Shown here piece after piece: positions 16,853 to 25,747 of a stretch of 64,000 nucleotides of DNA. Origin of the DNA: Terribacillus halophilus (GTDB taxonomy: Bacteria; Bacillota; Bacilli; Bacillales; Amphibacillaceae); NCBI RefSeq assembly GCF_900101385.1, contig NZ_FMZB01000009.1:1-64000 (forward strand). Direction: 5' to 3'. A program made the position numbers and the translations under genes. The stretch's first letter is position 1. The number at the start of each line of letters is the position of its first letter. The notes under the pieces were generated by a model. It did not search any database, was not told the origin of the DNA, and saw only the letters and a program-made list of their open reading frames with translations.

Positions 16853-17380
16853 TTATCTGTAGGTTAGGAACAGCTCATACCATGTATCGATGAAATCAGG
16901 TGAGAACGGCCCTTTTCCTTGTCTAATCCAACTGATCAGAACATCGACCTGATTCCATAGGATTTTCTCAATTTCAGGAGGATAATTCATCTGTCGCTTG
17001 TGTACATCGAATTCATCTTCATCCAAGAGCTTAAACGTCATATCAGGATATATCTTGATATCCAGATCATAATCGATATACTTCAGTGCCTCTCCATCAT
17101 ATACATACGGAGAACTGATATTGCAATAATAATAAATCCCATCCGTACGCAGCATACCGATAATGTTGAACCAGTGCTTCGCATGGAAATAAACAATGGC
17201 CGGTTCACGTGTAATCCACGTCCTCCCATCGCTTTCCGTGACCATCGTCCGGTCATTGGCACCGATCAGGATTTCTGCCGTACTCTTCAATACTGTGCTG
17301 CTTTCCCATACCCGATGGAGCTGGCCGTTATGTTTATAGCTGTGTATCTGAATTTTCGTTCCTGCCTCTGGGCCAGCCAT
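16853..17380 (-). CDS. ygaC: Nucleoside tri-/diphosphate phosphatase, DUF402 (YgaC)
   Basis: 175 residues; B. subtilis YgaC is 176 and nearly colinear. Conserved family stretches [67 protein letters not shown] with the acidic metal-ligand cluster, and [14 protein letters not shown]. Characterised homologues hydrolyse nucleoside tri- and diphosphates with divalent metal. Located between ygaD and sspE as in B. subtilis. Confidence 0.9.
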   Translation of the reverse strand: MAGPEAGTKIQIHSYKHNGQLHRVWESSTVLKSTAEILIGANDRTMVTESDGRTWITREPAIVYFHAKHWFNIIGMLRTDGIYYYCNISSPYVYDGEALKYIDYDLDIKIYPDMTFKLLDEDEFDVHKRQMNYPPEIEKILWNQVDVLISWIRQGKGPFSPDFIDTWYELFLTYR

Positions 17381-17490
17381 GCGAATCTTCCTTCCTTTGT
17401 ATTGTCCTATATGTAAGATCGTTTCTTTATATTATAAAGATATTTCAGACACAATGGAAATGAAAAACGCTGATTGCCGCCCATACATCG

Positions 17491-17524
17491 ACAAAAGAGC
17501 CCCCCAGCGTCCGCTGAAGGGCTC
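17491..17524 (-). terminator. sspE terminator
   Basis: Minus strand: GAGCCC..CAGCG-GA-CGCTG..GGGCTC stem, then TTTTGT. Confidence 0.85.
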
Positions 17525-17561
17525 CGTTCATACGAAAGTAACAATTCAGACGATGTCCGTC

Positions 17562-17810
17562 TTACTTGCGGGATTGTTGATTTTGCTGCTGAACTTGCTG
17601 TACATCTGTCTCAGAAGCAAATTCAGTTCCGAATTGGCTGGAACCGCCTTTTGCTTTCTGACGAGACTGCTGGTTCTGCTGTTGAACCTGCTGTACGTCT
17701 GTTTCAGAAGCAAATTCAGTTCCAAATTGGCTGGAACCGCCTTGACGTGACTTCTGGTTTTGTTGTTTAACGTGATTTACCTCAGTACCAGATTGTGTCT
17801 TTTTGTTCAT
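17562..17810 (-). CDS. sspE: Gamma-type small acid-soluble spore protein
   Basis: 82 residues from ATG 17810, with GGAGGTG 7 bases upstream. Glutamine-, serine- and asparagine-rich, with two near-identical 27-residue units starting GGSSQFGTEFASETDVQQVQ, the GPR protease-type site (TEFASET) in each, and a partial unit at the N-terminus. Amino-acid reserve degraded during spore germination. The DNA repeats have a 93-base period. Expected to be a sigma-G gene; I could not see a convincing sigma-G promoter. The fabL gene that sits between mutY and sspE in B. subtilis is absent here. Confidence 0.93.
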   Translation of the reverse strand: MNKKTQSGTEVNHVKQQNQKSRQGGSSQFGTEFASETDVQQVQQQNQQSRQKAKGGSSQFGTEFASETDVQQVQQQNQQSRK

Positions 17811-17884
17811 TGTTATCACCTCCGCCACATTACTTTCTCCTGAATGCGGCGTTGTTATCCAAAAAAATTCAAAAAGCTACTGGT

Positions 17885-18976
17885 TTATTCTGGTACATGG
17901 ATTTGCTGCAGTAGTTTCTGATGCGGCACCGGCAATGGGTAGTCATTTATATCCGATAAGCTGACGAATCTGCCCTGTTCCGTTGTTGCATCCGCGGTTT
18001 TCGCATGCAGAACGATGATTTCCCATATGATATGGGAAAAAACATGACGGACAGGTTGCAGCGTTTCGCCAAGCTCGATTTGAATGCCATACTCCAGCTT
18101 GAACCAATACGCCAGCTGTTCCACAGAAACCTCCGCCGCATCAGCCATTGGAAATTGCCATAAGTTCGCAAGCAGTCCTTCTTCCGGTCTTTTCTCAATA
18201 AGTACTTCGCCTTGTGCGTTCTCCACGATAACAGAAAGATACGGCATCGTCTTTTGTTTCTTGCCCTTGGACTTGATTGGCAGCTCTTCCTGGAGCCCTT
18301 GCTGGAATGCGGCACAATGCTCCTGTACTGGACATAACATACAAGCGGGTTTTTTCGGTGTACAAATTAGCGCTCCAAGTTCCATTAATCCTTGATTGAA
18401 GGATGATGGATCCTCCCTCGAAATCAATTCTTCGACTGCTGCCTCAAAGATCTTCCTTGCTTTAGGCTTCGCAATATCTTCCGTAATCAACAGGATTCGG
18501 GATAAAACCCTCATGACATTCCCATCGACAGCCGGCTGCGGAATGCCGTAAGCGATACTGAGGATAGCACCCTTTGTGTAGGGGCCGACACCTTTGAGTT
18601 TACCCAACTCGTCCACGTTGTCCGGTACCTTGCCGCCATACGCCTGGGCCACCTCACGCACGGCTGTTTGAAGATTGCGCGCTCGGGAATAGTAACCTAA
18701 GCCTTCCCACGCTTTGAGGACGTCCTGTTCATCCGCTTTGGCCAATGCCTGGATTGTCGGAAAGCGTTCCATGAAACGATGAAAGTAAGGAATGACGGTA
18801 TCCACCTTCGTCTGCTGGAGCATGATTTCCGAAACCCAAATCCGATACGGATCCCGGTTTTCACGCCACGGCAGGGAACGTTTTTCCTGCTGGAACCAAT
18901 TAATCAAATCATTTTGAAATAAATCTATCGAAAAATGTTGAAACTTAACATGTAGATCGTCTAATTGCAAATTCAC
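17885..18976 (-). CDS. mutY: Adenine DNA glycosylase MutY
   Basis: 363 residues, GTG start after CACGGAG. Removes adenine mispaired with 8-oxoguanine. Catalytic and helix-hairpin-helix elements: ILQQTKV-type substrate loop (SEIMLQQTKVDTV), AWEGLGYYSRARNL, LKGVGPYTKGAILSIAYG and the catalytic Asp in AVDGNVMRV. The 4Fe-4S ligands follow C-x6-C-x2-C-x5-C (CTPKKPACMLCPVQEHC). A C-terminal NUDIX-like 8-oxoG recognition domain covers about 230-363. B. subtilis yfhQ position; divergent from yfhP. Confidence 0.94.
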   Translation of the reverse strand: MNLQLDDLHVKFQHFSIDLFQNDLINWFQQEKRSLPWRENRDPYRIWVSEIMLQQTKVDTVIPYFHRFMERFPTIQALAKADEQDVLKAWEGLGYYSRARNLQTAVREVAQAYGGKVPDNVDELGKLKGVGPYTKGAILSIAYGIPQPAVDGNVMRVLSRILLITEDIAKPKARKIFEAAVEELISREDPSSFNQGLMELGALICTPKKPACMLCPVQEHCAAFQQGLQEELPIKSKGKKQKTMPYLSVIVENAQGEVLIEKRPEEGLLANLWQFPMADAAEVSVEQLAYWFKLEYGIQIELGETLQPVRHVFSHIIWEIIVLHAKTADATTEQGRFVSLSDINDYPLPVPHQKLLQQIHVPE

Positions 18977-19042
18977 TCACGCTCCGTGTTACAATAATTA
19001 ATGTATTAGGTGGTTTGGTTTCATCAGAAGGAGGACATGAAG

Positions 19043-20038
19043 ATGGACACTGGTACCCATATTGTCATGGGAATAGCCCTAGGCGGGCTTGCCACGCTCG
19101 ATCCTGCTGTTCACCAAGACCCTGTATTGTTCAATGCAGTACTTGCTGGCACGATTCTTGGTTCACAGGCACCCGACTTTGATACAGTACTGAAATTACG
19201 CAACAATGCTTCTTATTTACGAAACCACCGGGGAATCACGCATTCCATCCCCGCTGTCATATTGTGGGGATTGGCGATTTCCCTGCTGCTGTACGTGTTA
19301 GTACCGAATATCAACTTTCTGCATCTATGGCTTTGGACTTTCGGTGCCGTTGTATTGCATGTATTTGTCGATGTATTCAATGCTTACGGCACACAGGCTT
19401 ACCGGCCGTTCTCCAGACGATGGGTCGCTTATGGCTTCATCAATACCTTCGATCCTTTCATCTTTGCGATGCATGTGATCGGTATCGGTCTCTGGCTGAT
19501 CGGTTTGGAACCTGGTCAGACCTTTGCAGTCATATACGCGATCCTTGTCCTGTATTATGTGAAGCGTTACTTGGATAAACGGCGGATCATCAAACAAGTG
19601 AAAGAAAGAATACCCGATGCCCAGATCATTGCCACTTCACCAACAATGAAGCAAGCATACTGGCGTGTTGCCATTACAGCACCCGATCATTTTTATGTCG
19701 GCAAAGTCGAGAATTGGCAGCTCCGTATCATCGATGAATTCGCAAGGAAACCACTGCCCGATAGCAAGCTGATGGAAGTTGCCAGAGAAGACAAGAATAT
19801 TGCAGCCTTCCTTAGCTTTTCCCCTGTTTACACATGGGAAGTGAATTTGTATGATGATTTCACCGAGCTGCGGCTGATCGATTTGCGCTATCATAACAGC
19901 GCACAGCATTATCCATTCAAGGCAGTCGTTCAAATTGATGATAATCATCAAGTGATGAGCTCCTATACCGGATGGATCTTTTCCGAACAGAAACTGCAGC
20001 GAAAGCTTGTTACCGACGACAATCCATCTGCATTATAA
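19043..20038 (+). CDS. yfhP: YfhP-like membrane-bound metal-dependent hydrolase
   Basis: 331 residues from ATG 19043, 8 bases after GGAGG; ATG 19037 is too close to the site. N-terminal MDTGTHIVMGIALGGLA and QAPDFDTVLK..HRGITHSIPA carry the His/Asp pattern of the YdjM/DUF457 hydrolase family, followed by about four transmembrane helices (residues 60-180) and a soluble C-terminal domain. B. subtilis YfhP is reported as a regulator of the yfhQ-yfhP-fabL area, but the enzymatic role is unclear. Divergent from mutY. Confidence 0.88.
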   Translation: MDTGTHIVMGIALGGLATLDPAVHQDPVLFNAVLAGTILGSQAPDFDTVLKLRNNASYLRNHRGITHSIPAVILWGLAISLLLYVLVPNINFLHLWLWTFGAVVLHVFVDVFNAYGTQAYRPFSRRWVAYGFINTFDPFIFAMHVIGIGLWLIGLEPGQTFAVIYAILVLYYVKRYLDKRRIIKQVKERIPDAQIIATSPTMKQAYWRVAITAPDHFYVGKVENWQLRIIDEFARKPLPDSKLMEVAREDKNIAAFLSFSPVYTWEVNLYDDFTELRLIDLRYHNSAQHYPFKAVVQIDDNHQVMSSYTGWIFSEQKLQRKLVTDDNPSAL

Positions 20039-20069
20039 AACCTGGAGATTTGATTCTCCAGGTTTTTTT
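20037..20069 (+). terminator. yfhP terminator
   Basis: AACCTGGAGA-TTTGAT-TCTCCAGGTT followed by T run. Confidence 0.92.
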
Positions 20070-20331
20070 ATTGTTGTCTTCTTTCCATGAATAGATGATG
20101 GTACTTAGGATTGCGGTCGAGAAATTCATCCAGTTTCGGACCATAATGCTGTATCCACTGACGCACAATTGCTTCTGTCATGTCCTGCCCTTGATACTTA
20201 CGACCGGCCTTTGCACGTGTGGCCTCGAAATCCTCCCAAAGAATCTCGACCCATGTCCGAGCCTCATCTATTGTCAGCCGTTCGTTCTGCTGCTGCAAAA
20301 GCGCAGCAAGTTCGCGGAATTTATTTTCCAT
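20068..20331 (-). CDS. yfhJ: YfhJ-like protein (WVELL family)
   Basis: 87 residues, same length and motif order as B. subtilis YfhJ: ARTWVEILWEDFEATRAKAGRKYQG, IVRQWIQHYGPKLDEF, NPKYHHLF. Soluble, helical, function unknown. Convergent with yfhP; stop codon overlaps that gene's terminator. Confidence 0.85.
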   Translation of the reverse strand: MENKFRELAALLQQQNERLTIDEARTWVEILWEDFEATRAKAGRKYQGQDMTEAIVRQWIQHYGPKLDEFLDRNPKYHHLFMERRQQ

Positions 20332-20430
20332 TCATTCTTCTTCCTTTCCATCAGAAACCCAACATAATCTCAAAAAAATAAGCACAAGCTAGAAGTACTG
20401 CGGCGCATTAAATCTTGAGGAGGCAGATAT

Positions 20431-20595
20431 ATGTCCAAGTTTGATCGTTTTTCCAGAACTGGCACTATCAATTCCGTTATTCAGTCACCCCGCACCACTG
20501 CAAAACATGCGAATAACCAGGTGAATGGGGAAACACAGCAAACACAGACTGATATCATCATCCGTACTCAAGCAGTCAAGAAAAACCGCAGATAA
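20431..20595 (+). CDS. YpzG-like small protein, 54 residues
   Basis: ATG 20431 follows GAGGAGG by 8 bases; the frame ends TAA at 20595. The central KHANNQVNGETQQTQ stretch resembles the small YpzG-type proteins of Bacillus, basic and polar without hydrophobic segments; some such proteins are spore-associated. Identification is by motif memory only. Convergent with yfhH, sharing a hairpin. Confidence 0.7.
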   Translation: MSKFDRFSRTGTINSVIQSPRTTAKHANNQVNGETQQTQTDIIIRTQAVKKNRR

Positions 20596-20601
20596 AATAT
20601 A

Positions 20602-20622
20602 CCTCGGCTCTTAAAGCCGAGG
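20602..20622. terminator. hairpin between convergent genes
   Basis: CCTCGGCT-CTTAA-AGCCGAGG, AT-rich flanks but no long T run; probable weak bidirectional terminator. Confidence 0.6.
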
Positions 20623-20625
20623 CAA

Positions 20626-20955
20626 TTACATAGTCGCCCTCCCGAGCACACTGATCGGCAAAGCTTCCAGCTCTTGTCCTGTTTCGGCGCCCTGACGGCG
20701 GTAGCCCCAAGCAAAGACGCCATTCAAATAATCGATCGTGAATACATGTGACCGGTCACCTTTTATCTGATACGTGCCGCCAGGCTTGAAATCATCCGGA
20801 TTCATCGTATAAGCCTTGGCCATTTGCCGCTTGCGTTCCAGAATTTGATATTCACTGAAATTGCCCATCTGTTCTGCCTTTTGCTGCTGGATTTTCAATT
20901 GTTTCATTTCTTCTTTCAGCTGTTCCACTGTCAAATCACTATAACGTACTTGCAT
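20626..20955 (-). CDS. yfhH: YfhH-like protein, DUF1811
   Basis: 109 residues. Two parts: a helical N-terminus (YSDLTVEQLKEEMKQLKIQQQKAEQMGN) and a small beta domain with KPGGTYQIKGD, FTIDYLNGVFAWGYR and ALPISVL, which match B. subtilis YfhH. Follows recX by 18 bases in the same direction, as in B. subtilis. Function unknown. Confidence 0.9.
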   Translation of the reverse strand: MQVRYSDLTVEQLKEEMKQLKIQQQKAEQMGNFSEYQILERKRQMAKAYTMNPDDFKPGGTYQIKGDRSHVFTIDYLNGVFAWGYRRQGAETGQELEALPISVLGRATM

Positions 20956-20973
20956 CCTCGCACCTGCTTTCCA

Positions 20974-21801
20974 TTAATAAAGGTCTTTTTCTTTCGCTTC
21001 CTCTATATACTTCTGGATCAGCTCCATCGGGAAACCCTTTCGATAAAGCGCCATCTTGATTTTTTGATCGAGTTCATAGCCCTCTGCTTTTTGCGAATAC
21101 TTGCGCCAAAGCTTGTCTCCTTGAAACTTGACAGCCTCCAGCTCAGCGTCCGTATCCTGATCGGTGTCTTTCAATGCCAGTGATACAGCTTCCTTGGCAG
21201 CAGCACTCGAGAAACCCTTTGAAAGCAATTGCTGCTGAGCAAGCTGGATTTTCTCCTGATGTGATTTCTTTGCTTTGGTATGCAGTTTGCCGCCTGCAAG
21301 CTTGATGGCTTTTTCCAGTTCTTTGTCAAACGTATAATACGCCATCGCTTGGTCTGCAGCTGCCCCCGTAATCCCTTTTTCCTGCAATTCTTTCCGGATG
21401 ATTAGCGGACCTTTGCTCGTGGTGTTCACTTTCGTCCGGACAAAAGCACCAGCAAAGGCAGCATCGTCTATATAACCTTGCTCATCAAGTCTGTTCAAGG
21501 CTTCTTCGATATGTGTAGGATTCTGTTCTTTTTTGAGCAAATAACTTCTTATTTCTTTTTTTGAACGCATCCGGTAGCTTAAATATTGTAAAGCCAGGGT
21601 AAAACATTTATGAGCTGTATCTTTTTCGATGATGGTCTGCAACGATTCTTCGGATATTTCCTGTCCTTTGGTGATACCACTTGAAATCAGGATATCCTCA
21701 TCAAGACCAAAGCCGAACTTTTCGCCTTTACCTTCATCGATAAAGACATTATAACGTCCGATTGTATTTTTTTGGGTCGTGATTTTCGTGATTTTCACCA
21801 T
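20974..21801 (-). CDS. recX: RecA regulator RecX
   Basis: 275 residues from ATG 21801, 8 bases after GAGG; a GTG at 21810 lies within the site. Long Firmicutes-type RecX with tandem three-helix repeats (e.g. ALQYLSYRMRSKKEIRSYLLKK, ALNRLDEQGYIDDAAFAGAFVRTKVNTTSKGPLIIRKELQEKGI). Binds RecA filaments and modulates homologous recombination and SOS response. Upstream of yfhH, divergent from yfhF. Confidence 0.93.
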   Translation of the reverse strand: MVKITKITTQKNTIGRYNVFIDEGKGEKFGFGLDEDILISSGITKGQEISEESLQTIIEKDTAHKCFTLALQYLSYRMRSKKEIRSYLLKKEQNPTHIEEALNRLDEQGYIDDAAFAGAFVRTKVNTTSKGPLIIRKELQEKGITGAAADQAMAYYTFDKELEKAIKLAGGKLHTKAKKSHQEKIQLAQQQLLSKGFSSAAAKEAVSLALKDTDQDTDAELEAVKFQGDKLWRKYSQKAEGYELDQKIKMALYRKGFPMELIQKYIEEAKEKDLY

Positions 21802-21885
21802 TTTCGACACCTCTTATTTGTTATTCTACCATGAAATCATTGTCTGCAAAATCGTAAGCTCAACATACAGAAGGAGGATGCAAAC

Positions 21886-22782
21886 ATGAACATCGTCATC
21901 AGCGGCGGAACAGGATTCGTCGGAAAACAACTGGCAGAGAACCTGATTGAGAAAGGGCATCATGTATATATCCTTACTCGTTCACCTGAGCAAAAGCTCG
22001 ACACGAAACAAGTCACTTATGTCGGCTGGCTCAAGAAAGGATTTGATCCTCTTTCCCAGCTTCCAGAGATTGATGCTGTTGTCAACTTAGCCGGAACCAG
22101 CCTTTTCGGCAAGTGGACGAAGGAGAAAAAAGCGCAGATACGCAGCAGTCGATTGGAAGCCACCGAAACATTGGTGGATATGATCGAAAAAATGCCGAAG
22201 AAGCCAAAAGTTTTTGTAAGCGGGTCTGCTGTAGGATATTACGGAACGAGCGAACAAGATGCGTTCACGGAGGATACAACGAAACGAGGTCAGGATTTTT
22301 TGGCAGACGTGACATATGATTGGGAAGAGGCTGCTATGCAAGCAAAAGGTCTTGGGGTCCGCATCGTGCTTGCACGTTTTGGAATCGTATTGGGTGACAA
22401 GGGAGCCCTGCCGCTTATGCAGCTGCCTTTCCGTTATTTCGCTGGCGGAAAGATCGGCAGCGGAGAGCAATGGCTGTCCTGGATTCATGTCCGGGATGCT
22501 GCAGGTTTGATTGCATATGCAATTGAAAATGAGTCGATCGAAGGACCATTGAATGTCACTGCACCTTCTCCGCGGCGGAACAAAGATTTCAGCAAGACAC
22601 TAGCACTGACACTGCACCGTCCTTATTGGACGACAGCACCTGCATCGATTGTCGAAAAAGCATTAGGTGAAATGAGCATTTTGGTTCTGGAAGGACAATG
22701 TGTCTATCCGAAAAAAGCAATCGACAATGGATACCACTTCCGTTTCTCCAGCTTATCCGAAGCATTGGAACAAGCTTTATAA
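21886..22782 (+). CDS. yfhF: NAD-dependent epimerase/SDR family protein YfhF (SDR39U1 type)
   Basis: 298 residues. Rossmann motif GGTGFVGKQLAENL at residues 7-20, conserved VNLAGTSLFGKWTKEKKAQIRSSRLEAT, SGSAVGYYG and the C-terminal domain typical of this small epimerase-like family (E. coli YfcH). Cytoplasmic; substrate unknown. GGAGG 8 bases before ATG; ends at a hairpin. Confidence 0.9.
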   Translation: MNIVISGGTGFVGKQLAENLIEKGHHVYILTRSPEQKLDTKQVTYVGWLKKGFDPLSQLPEIDAVVNLAGTSLFGKWTKEKKAQIRSSRLEATETLVDMIEKMPKKPKVFVSGSAVGYYGTSEQDAFTEDTTKRGQDFLADVTYDWEEAAMQAKGLGVRIVLARFGIVLGDKGALPLMQLPFRYFAGGKIGSGEQWLSWIHVRDAAGLIAYAIENESIEGPLNVTAPSPRRNKDFSKTLALTLHRPYWTTAPASIVEKALGEMSILVLEGQCVYPKKAIDNGYHFRFSSLSEALEQAL

Positions 22783-22828
22783 TATTCGCTGTTATGGAAA
22801 TAAGTGACTTGTGCACAATCACCCCTTC

Positions 22829-22862
22829 AAGACTTGTGGATTATGTGCATAAGTCTTTTTTT
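22829..22862 (+). terminator. yfhF terminator
   Basis: AAGACTT/AAGTCTT arms with extended partial pairing, then seven T. Confidence 0.7.
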
Positions 22863-23076
22863 CGTTTATCTTATAGTTAATATATTGTTTATAACATTGT
22901 TGATAATTTAAGCCGATAAAATTATCTGCCTGTTTCTCGCTTACATTAGAATACGTGAGTAGATTAATTTGTTCCATAGGATTAAAATAAATATGACGGT
23001 TATTAGCCTTCATATTGGGCTATAATGATAGAACACTAGAATTAAGGAACAGCGGGCCAAAGAGGAGAGGATTGCC
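22863..23076. other. Intergenic region with promoter for the AI-2E-family gene
   Basis: Contains TATAAT near 23022 (plus strand) about 50 bases before the next ORF; -35 not clear. An open frame on the minus strand here (22819-23013) has no ribosome binding site and runs through the terminator, so it is not called. Confidence 0.5.
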
Positions 23077-24228
23077 ATGCAAGACTTACAGCGTAACAAG
23101 CAAGGGAAGTTCAGTAAGTTCTTCCTGAATAATAAATTTGTCATCGCGATGCTGATTCTTTTCATCATCGGGCTGAATATACTAGTTTATTCGCGTGTAT
23201 CATTCATTTTCACACCAATTGTCGTTATCGTGAAAACAGTGATATTGCCCATCATTTTAACTGGTATTGTCTATTATTTGACAGTTCCAATCGTCAATTA
23301 CTTGGAGAAAAAGCGTATAAAACGCATATATTCCATCATTGTTCTCTACCTTGTCATCATCGGATTGCTGACTATTCTCATAAGTTCTGTCATTCCGGTT
23401 TTGAAAGAACAGACATTGAGCCTGATCGATAATAGTACGGAATACTTTGAACAAGGCATTGAGATGGTCCAATCCATAACAGGGAGCAACATCGTCAATC
23501 AGATTCAGCAATCAGGCAATTTCGATTTCAACCAGATACTAAATGAATTACAGACTCGCGGAACAAGCATGCTGAATAATTTGTTCTCTAATTTGACTAG
23601 CTTCGTCGGAGCAGTTACCGAAGTGATCATCTCTATCGTGACAGTGCCTTTCATCCTCTTCTATTTATTGAAAGATGGCAAGAAACTGCCGGTCTATATC
23701 TTAAAATTGCTTCCGGTACGTTTCCGCAGTCAGACTTATGAAGTGATGTCCGAGATGAATCATCAGATCAGTTCTTACATACGAGGTCAGATTATCGTCA
23801 GCTTCGTCATTGGTGTTTTGCTGTATATTGGTTATTTGATCATCGGACTTGATTACGCACCGGTACTTGCTGTCATTGCAGCTTTCACGAGTGTCGTTCC
23901 CTATCTTGGTCCAGCAATCGCCATTACACCCGCAATCATCATCGCGATTGTTACTTCGCCGTTCATGCTTTTGAAGCTGATAGTTGTCTGGACGGTTGTT
24001 CAATTAGTTGAAGGAAAGCTGATTACACCTCAGATTATGGGGCGAAACATACGGGTTCACCCGATTACCATCATTTTCGTTATCCTGACTGCCGGAAACC
24101 TATTTGGTGTTGTCGGCGTTATACTCGCTGTACCTGGATATGCGATTCTGAAAGTTATCGTCACCCATACCTTCCATTGGTTCAAGAAGAGATCACATTT
24201 ATATGATGAACAAACCAATACAAACTAA
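23077..24228 (+). CDS. AI-2E family transporter (YueF/YrrI-like permease)
   Basis: 383 residues, about eight transmembrane helices: two at the N-terminus (residues 20-40, 45-75), one near 80-105, and a cluster from 180 to 370, with the family signature [17 protein letters not shown] and the loop [18 protein letters not shown]. Members include the Tqs/PerM-type exporters and Na+/H+ antiporters; substrate cannot be inferred. GAGGAGAGG about 8 bases before ATG. Single gene with its own promoter and terminator. Confidence 0.88.
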   Translation: MQDLQRNKQGKFSKFFLNNKFVIAMLILFIIGLNILVYSRVSFIFTPIVVIVKTVILPIILTGIVYYLTVPIVNYLEKKRIKRIYSIIVLYLVIIGLLTILISSVIPVLKEQTLSLIDNSTEYFEQGIEMVQSITGSNIVNQIQQSGNFDFNQILNELQTRGTSMLNNLFSNLTSFVGAVTEVIISIVTVPFILFYLLKDGKKLPVYILKLLPVRFRSQTYEVMSEMNHQISSYIRGQIIVSFVIGVLLYIGYLIIGLDYAPVLAVIAAFTSVVPYLGPAIAITPAIIIAIVTSPFMLLKLIVVWTVVQLVEGKLITPQIMGRNIRVHPITIIFVILTAGNLFGVVGVILAVPGYAILKVIVTHTFHWFKKRSHLYDEQTNTN

Positions 24229-24232
24229 AATG

Positions 24233-24255
24233 GAGCTGCCCTTGGCAGCTCTTTT
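24233..24255 (+). terminator. terminator of the AI-2E-family gene
   Basis: GAGCTGCC-CTT-GGCAGCTC then TTTTC. Confidence 0.9.
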
Positions 24256-24882
24256 CTTTACGGCTTCATCAACTTATGCTTCTTTAAATGTTATCCTCTG
24301 ACGCCATTTGGTGTGTGCTTTTGCATCGGCAGCCCACGTTGAATGGAGTGACAACACGATCACCTTTTTTGAAGTTCTTCATCTAATCCAAATTCCCACG
24401 ATTTCCATTGGTTCGTGACCGATGATATAGTCTTTTTTAGATATGATCTCTCAGGTACAAATTGCAGATTGGAACCACAAATACCAAACGCAGTTATACG
24501 TACCGTCATACTGTAAGGCAAAAATCAGAAATTCTTTTTTAAAAAACGAAACCATCGGCTGCTTACTTCCGTCTATATAATGGAGAACGAAAAAAATATG
24601 TTTTCTAACAACATTACCTCCCACATATTTTATTCGTCTCGCCACATCTATATCTAACAACAACAGAAAAGCAGGCAGCCCCCGCTGCCTGCTTTTCCCG
24701 TTTTGATATTCTTGCTTCCTCTCTTTGCCCACTTTATTTATAATATAAAAGTGAACTATTTTTCACGCCAATTTTTCCATTGAAATTATTTTATCAATTG
24801 AGTCATTCGAGCTGGAAATCCCTGTTAACTCAGCTCTTTCTGACAGTGCCGAATGGTGCCGGTCATTTGAAAGGAGAACAAT
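24256..24882. other. Long intergenic region without convincing gene
   Basis: About 630 bases. No ORF with a good ribosome binding site; a 93-codon minus-strand frame (24451-24732) starts inside a hairpin and is rejected, although its C-terminal half could be gene debris. It contains one strong hairpin (24667-24696) that serves no recognisable gene. Confidence 0.55.
24667..24696. terminator. Orphan bidirectional terminator
   Basis: AAAAGCAGGCAGC-CCCC-GCTGCCTGCTTTT: 9-bp GC-rich stem with A and T runs on either side. No intact gene ends nearby on either strand. Confidence 0.75.
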
Positions 24883-25056
24883 ATGTTCAAAGTCATTGCA
24901 GTCGACTCAAACCAAGTGAAGCTTGAATTCGTCGGAAAGGACGGAGAAGTGTTCACTTTTGACACATATGAAGCGGCAGAATCCTTCATGCGAGAAGTAA
25001 AAGCAAAAGATACGCTGCCCGAACGATATCGGGTGCTTGTAAAGAAAATAGATTGA
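24883..25056 (+). CDS. Small conserved-looking hypothetical protein, 57 residues
   Basis: ATG 24883 preceded by AAAGGAG at ideal spacing; TGA at 25056. The sequence (MFKVIAVDSNQVKLEFVGKD..., ending ERYRVLVKKID) looks like a compact alpha/beta soluble domain with balanced charge. No family recognised. Same strand as and 72 bases upstream of the DUF1232 gene, possibly cotranscribed. Confidence 0.65.
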   Translation: MFKVIAVDSNQVKLEFVGKDGEVFTFDTYEAAESFMREVKAKDTLPERYRVLVKKID

Positions 25057-25128
25057 AAGCCCCTTCCTTGCATGATGGGGAATTGTTCCTCATAATAGGA
25101 TAGAGAAGGTAACAAGGAGGCACACCTT

Positions 25129-25548
25129 ATGAAATGGAACCTAACACAGCTCCTGGAGAAACGGCATGCTTACACACCGAAGGCAAAAGCATTGCTGCAG
25201 GATAAGGAAAAATCGAAGGAGCTCCTTGCTAATGTATCGACGAAAGCGACAGATAACAAAGGAAAACTCGCAGAAATATGGTCAGACCTGCAGTTAATGG
25301 TGGACATGCTTCGCGATTGGCGTAAAGGTGCTTACAAGCAGCTGCCGAAAAAGTCACTGCTTATGATAGCTGCAACCTTCCTCTATTTCCTGAGCCCGGT
25401 CGACTTTGTCCCGGATTTCATTCCAGGCGGCCTGCTTGATGACGTCGCGCTTATCGCTTTCACATTTAAGCAGATACAGCTGGATGTAGCAGCATACAAG
25501 CAATGGAAACATCAACAGCCAATTGACACCCAATTAGGTGCTTTGTAA
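25129..25548 (+). CDS. YkvA-like DUF1232 protein
   Basis: 139 residues. The DUF1232 domain is at about 78-120: KSLLMIAATFLYFLSPVDFVPDFIPGGLLDDVALI, a hydrophobic hairpin with the conserved SPVDFVPD. The N-terminal half is charged and helical. Likely membrane-associated, function unknown. AAGGAGG is 8 bases before ATG; it ends at a terminator. Confidence 0.88.
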   Translation: MKWNLTQLLEKRHAYTPKAKALLQDKEKSKELLANVSTKATDNKGKLAEIWSDLQLMVDMLRDWRKGAYKQLPKKSLLMIAATFLYFLSPVDFVPDFIPGGLLDDVALIAFTFKQIQLDVAAYKQWKHQQPIDTQLGAL

Positions 25549-25576
25549 AAAAAGAGTGCAGACGCGCTCTTTTTTT
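25549..25576 (+). terminator. terminator after DUF1232 gene
   Basis: AAAAAGAGTGC-AGAC-GCGCTCTTTTTTT. Confidence 0.85.
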
Positions 25577-25747
25577 CTGGGCAAATATCCCATTTTGCTT
25601 TTTCAGTGGAATCTGTTATATTTATAGATTATGAGCCCCAATATTGTTTCTGGGTTTTAGTTGTGTTTAAGTCTGTAAATTTGATAGAATCAATGTCGTT
25701 GTTTCATTCAATAGACGCCTGATAAGAAAATGAAGAGGTGAAAGATA

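Noticed and set aside
17562-17828. CRISPR-like repetition
   Set aside because: The 93-base period repeats are the in-frame units of the gamma-type spore protein SspE; there are only two units and no spacers.
22819-23013. 64-codon minus-strand frame between yfhF and the AI-2E-family gene
   Set aside because: No ribosome binding site and it includes the yfhF terminator and the promoter of the next gene.
24451-24732. 93-codon minus-strand frame in the intergenic desert
   Set aside because: It starts in a terminator hairpin, has no ribosome binding site and no family-like sequence; at most it contains debris.
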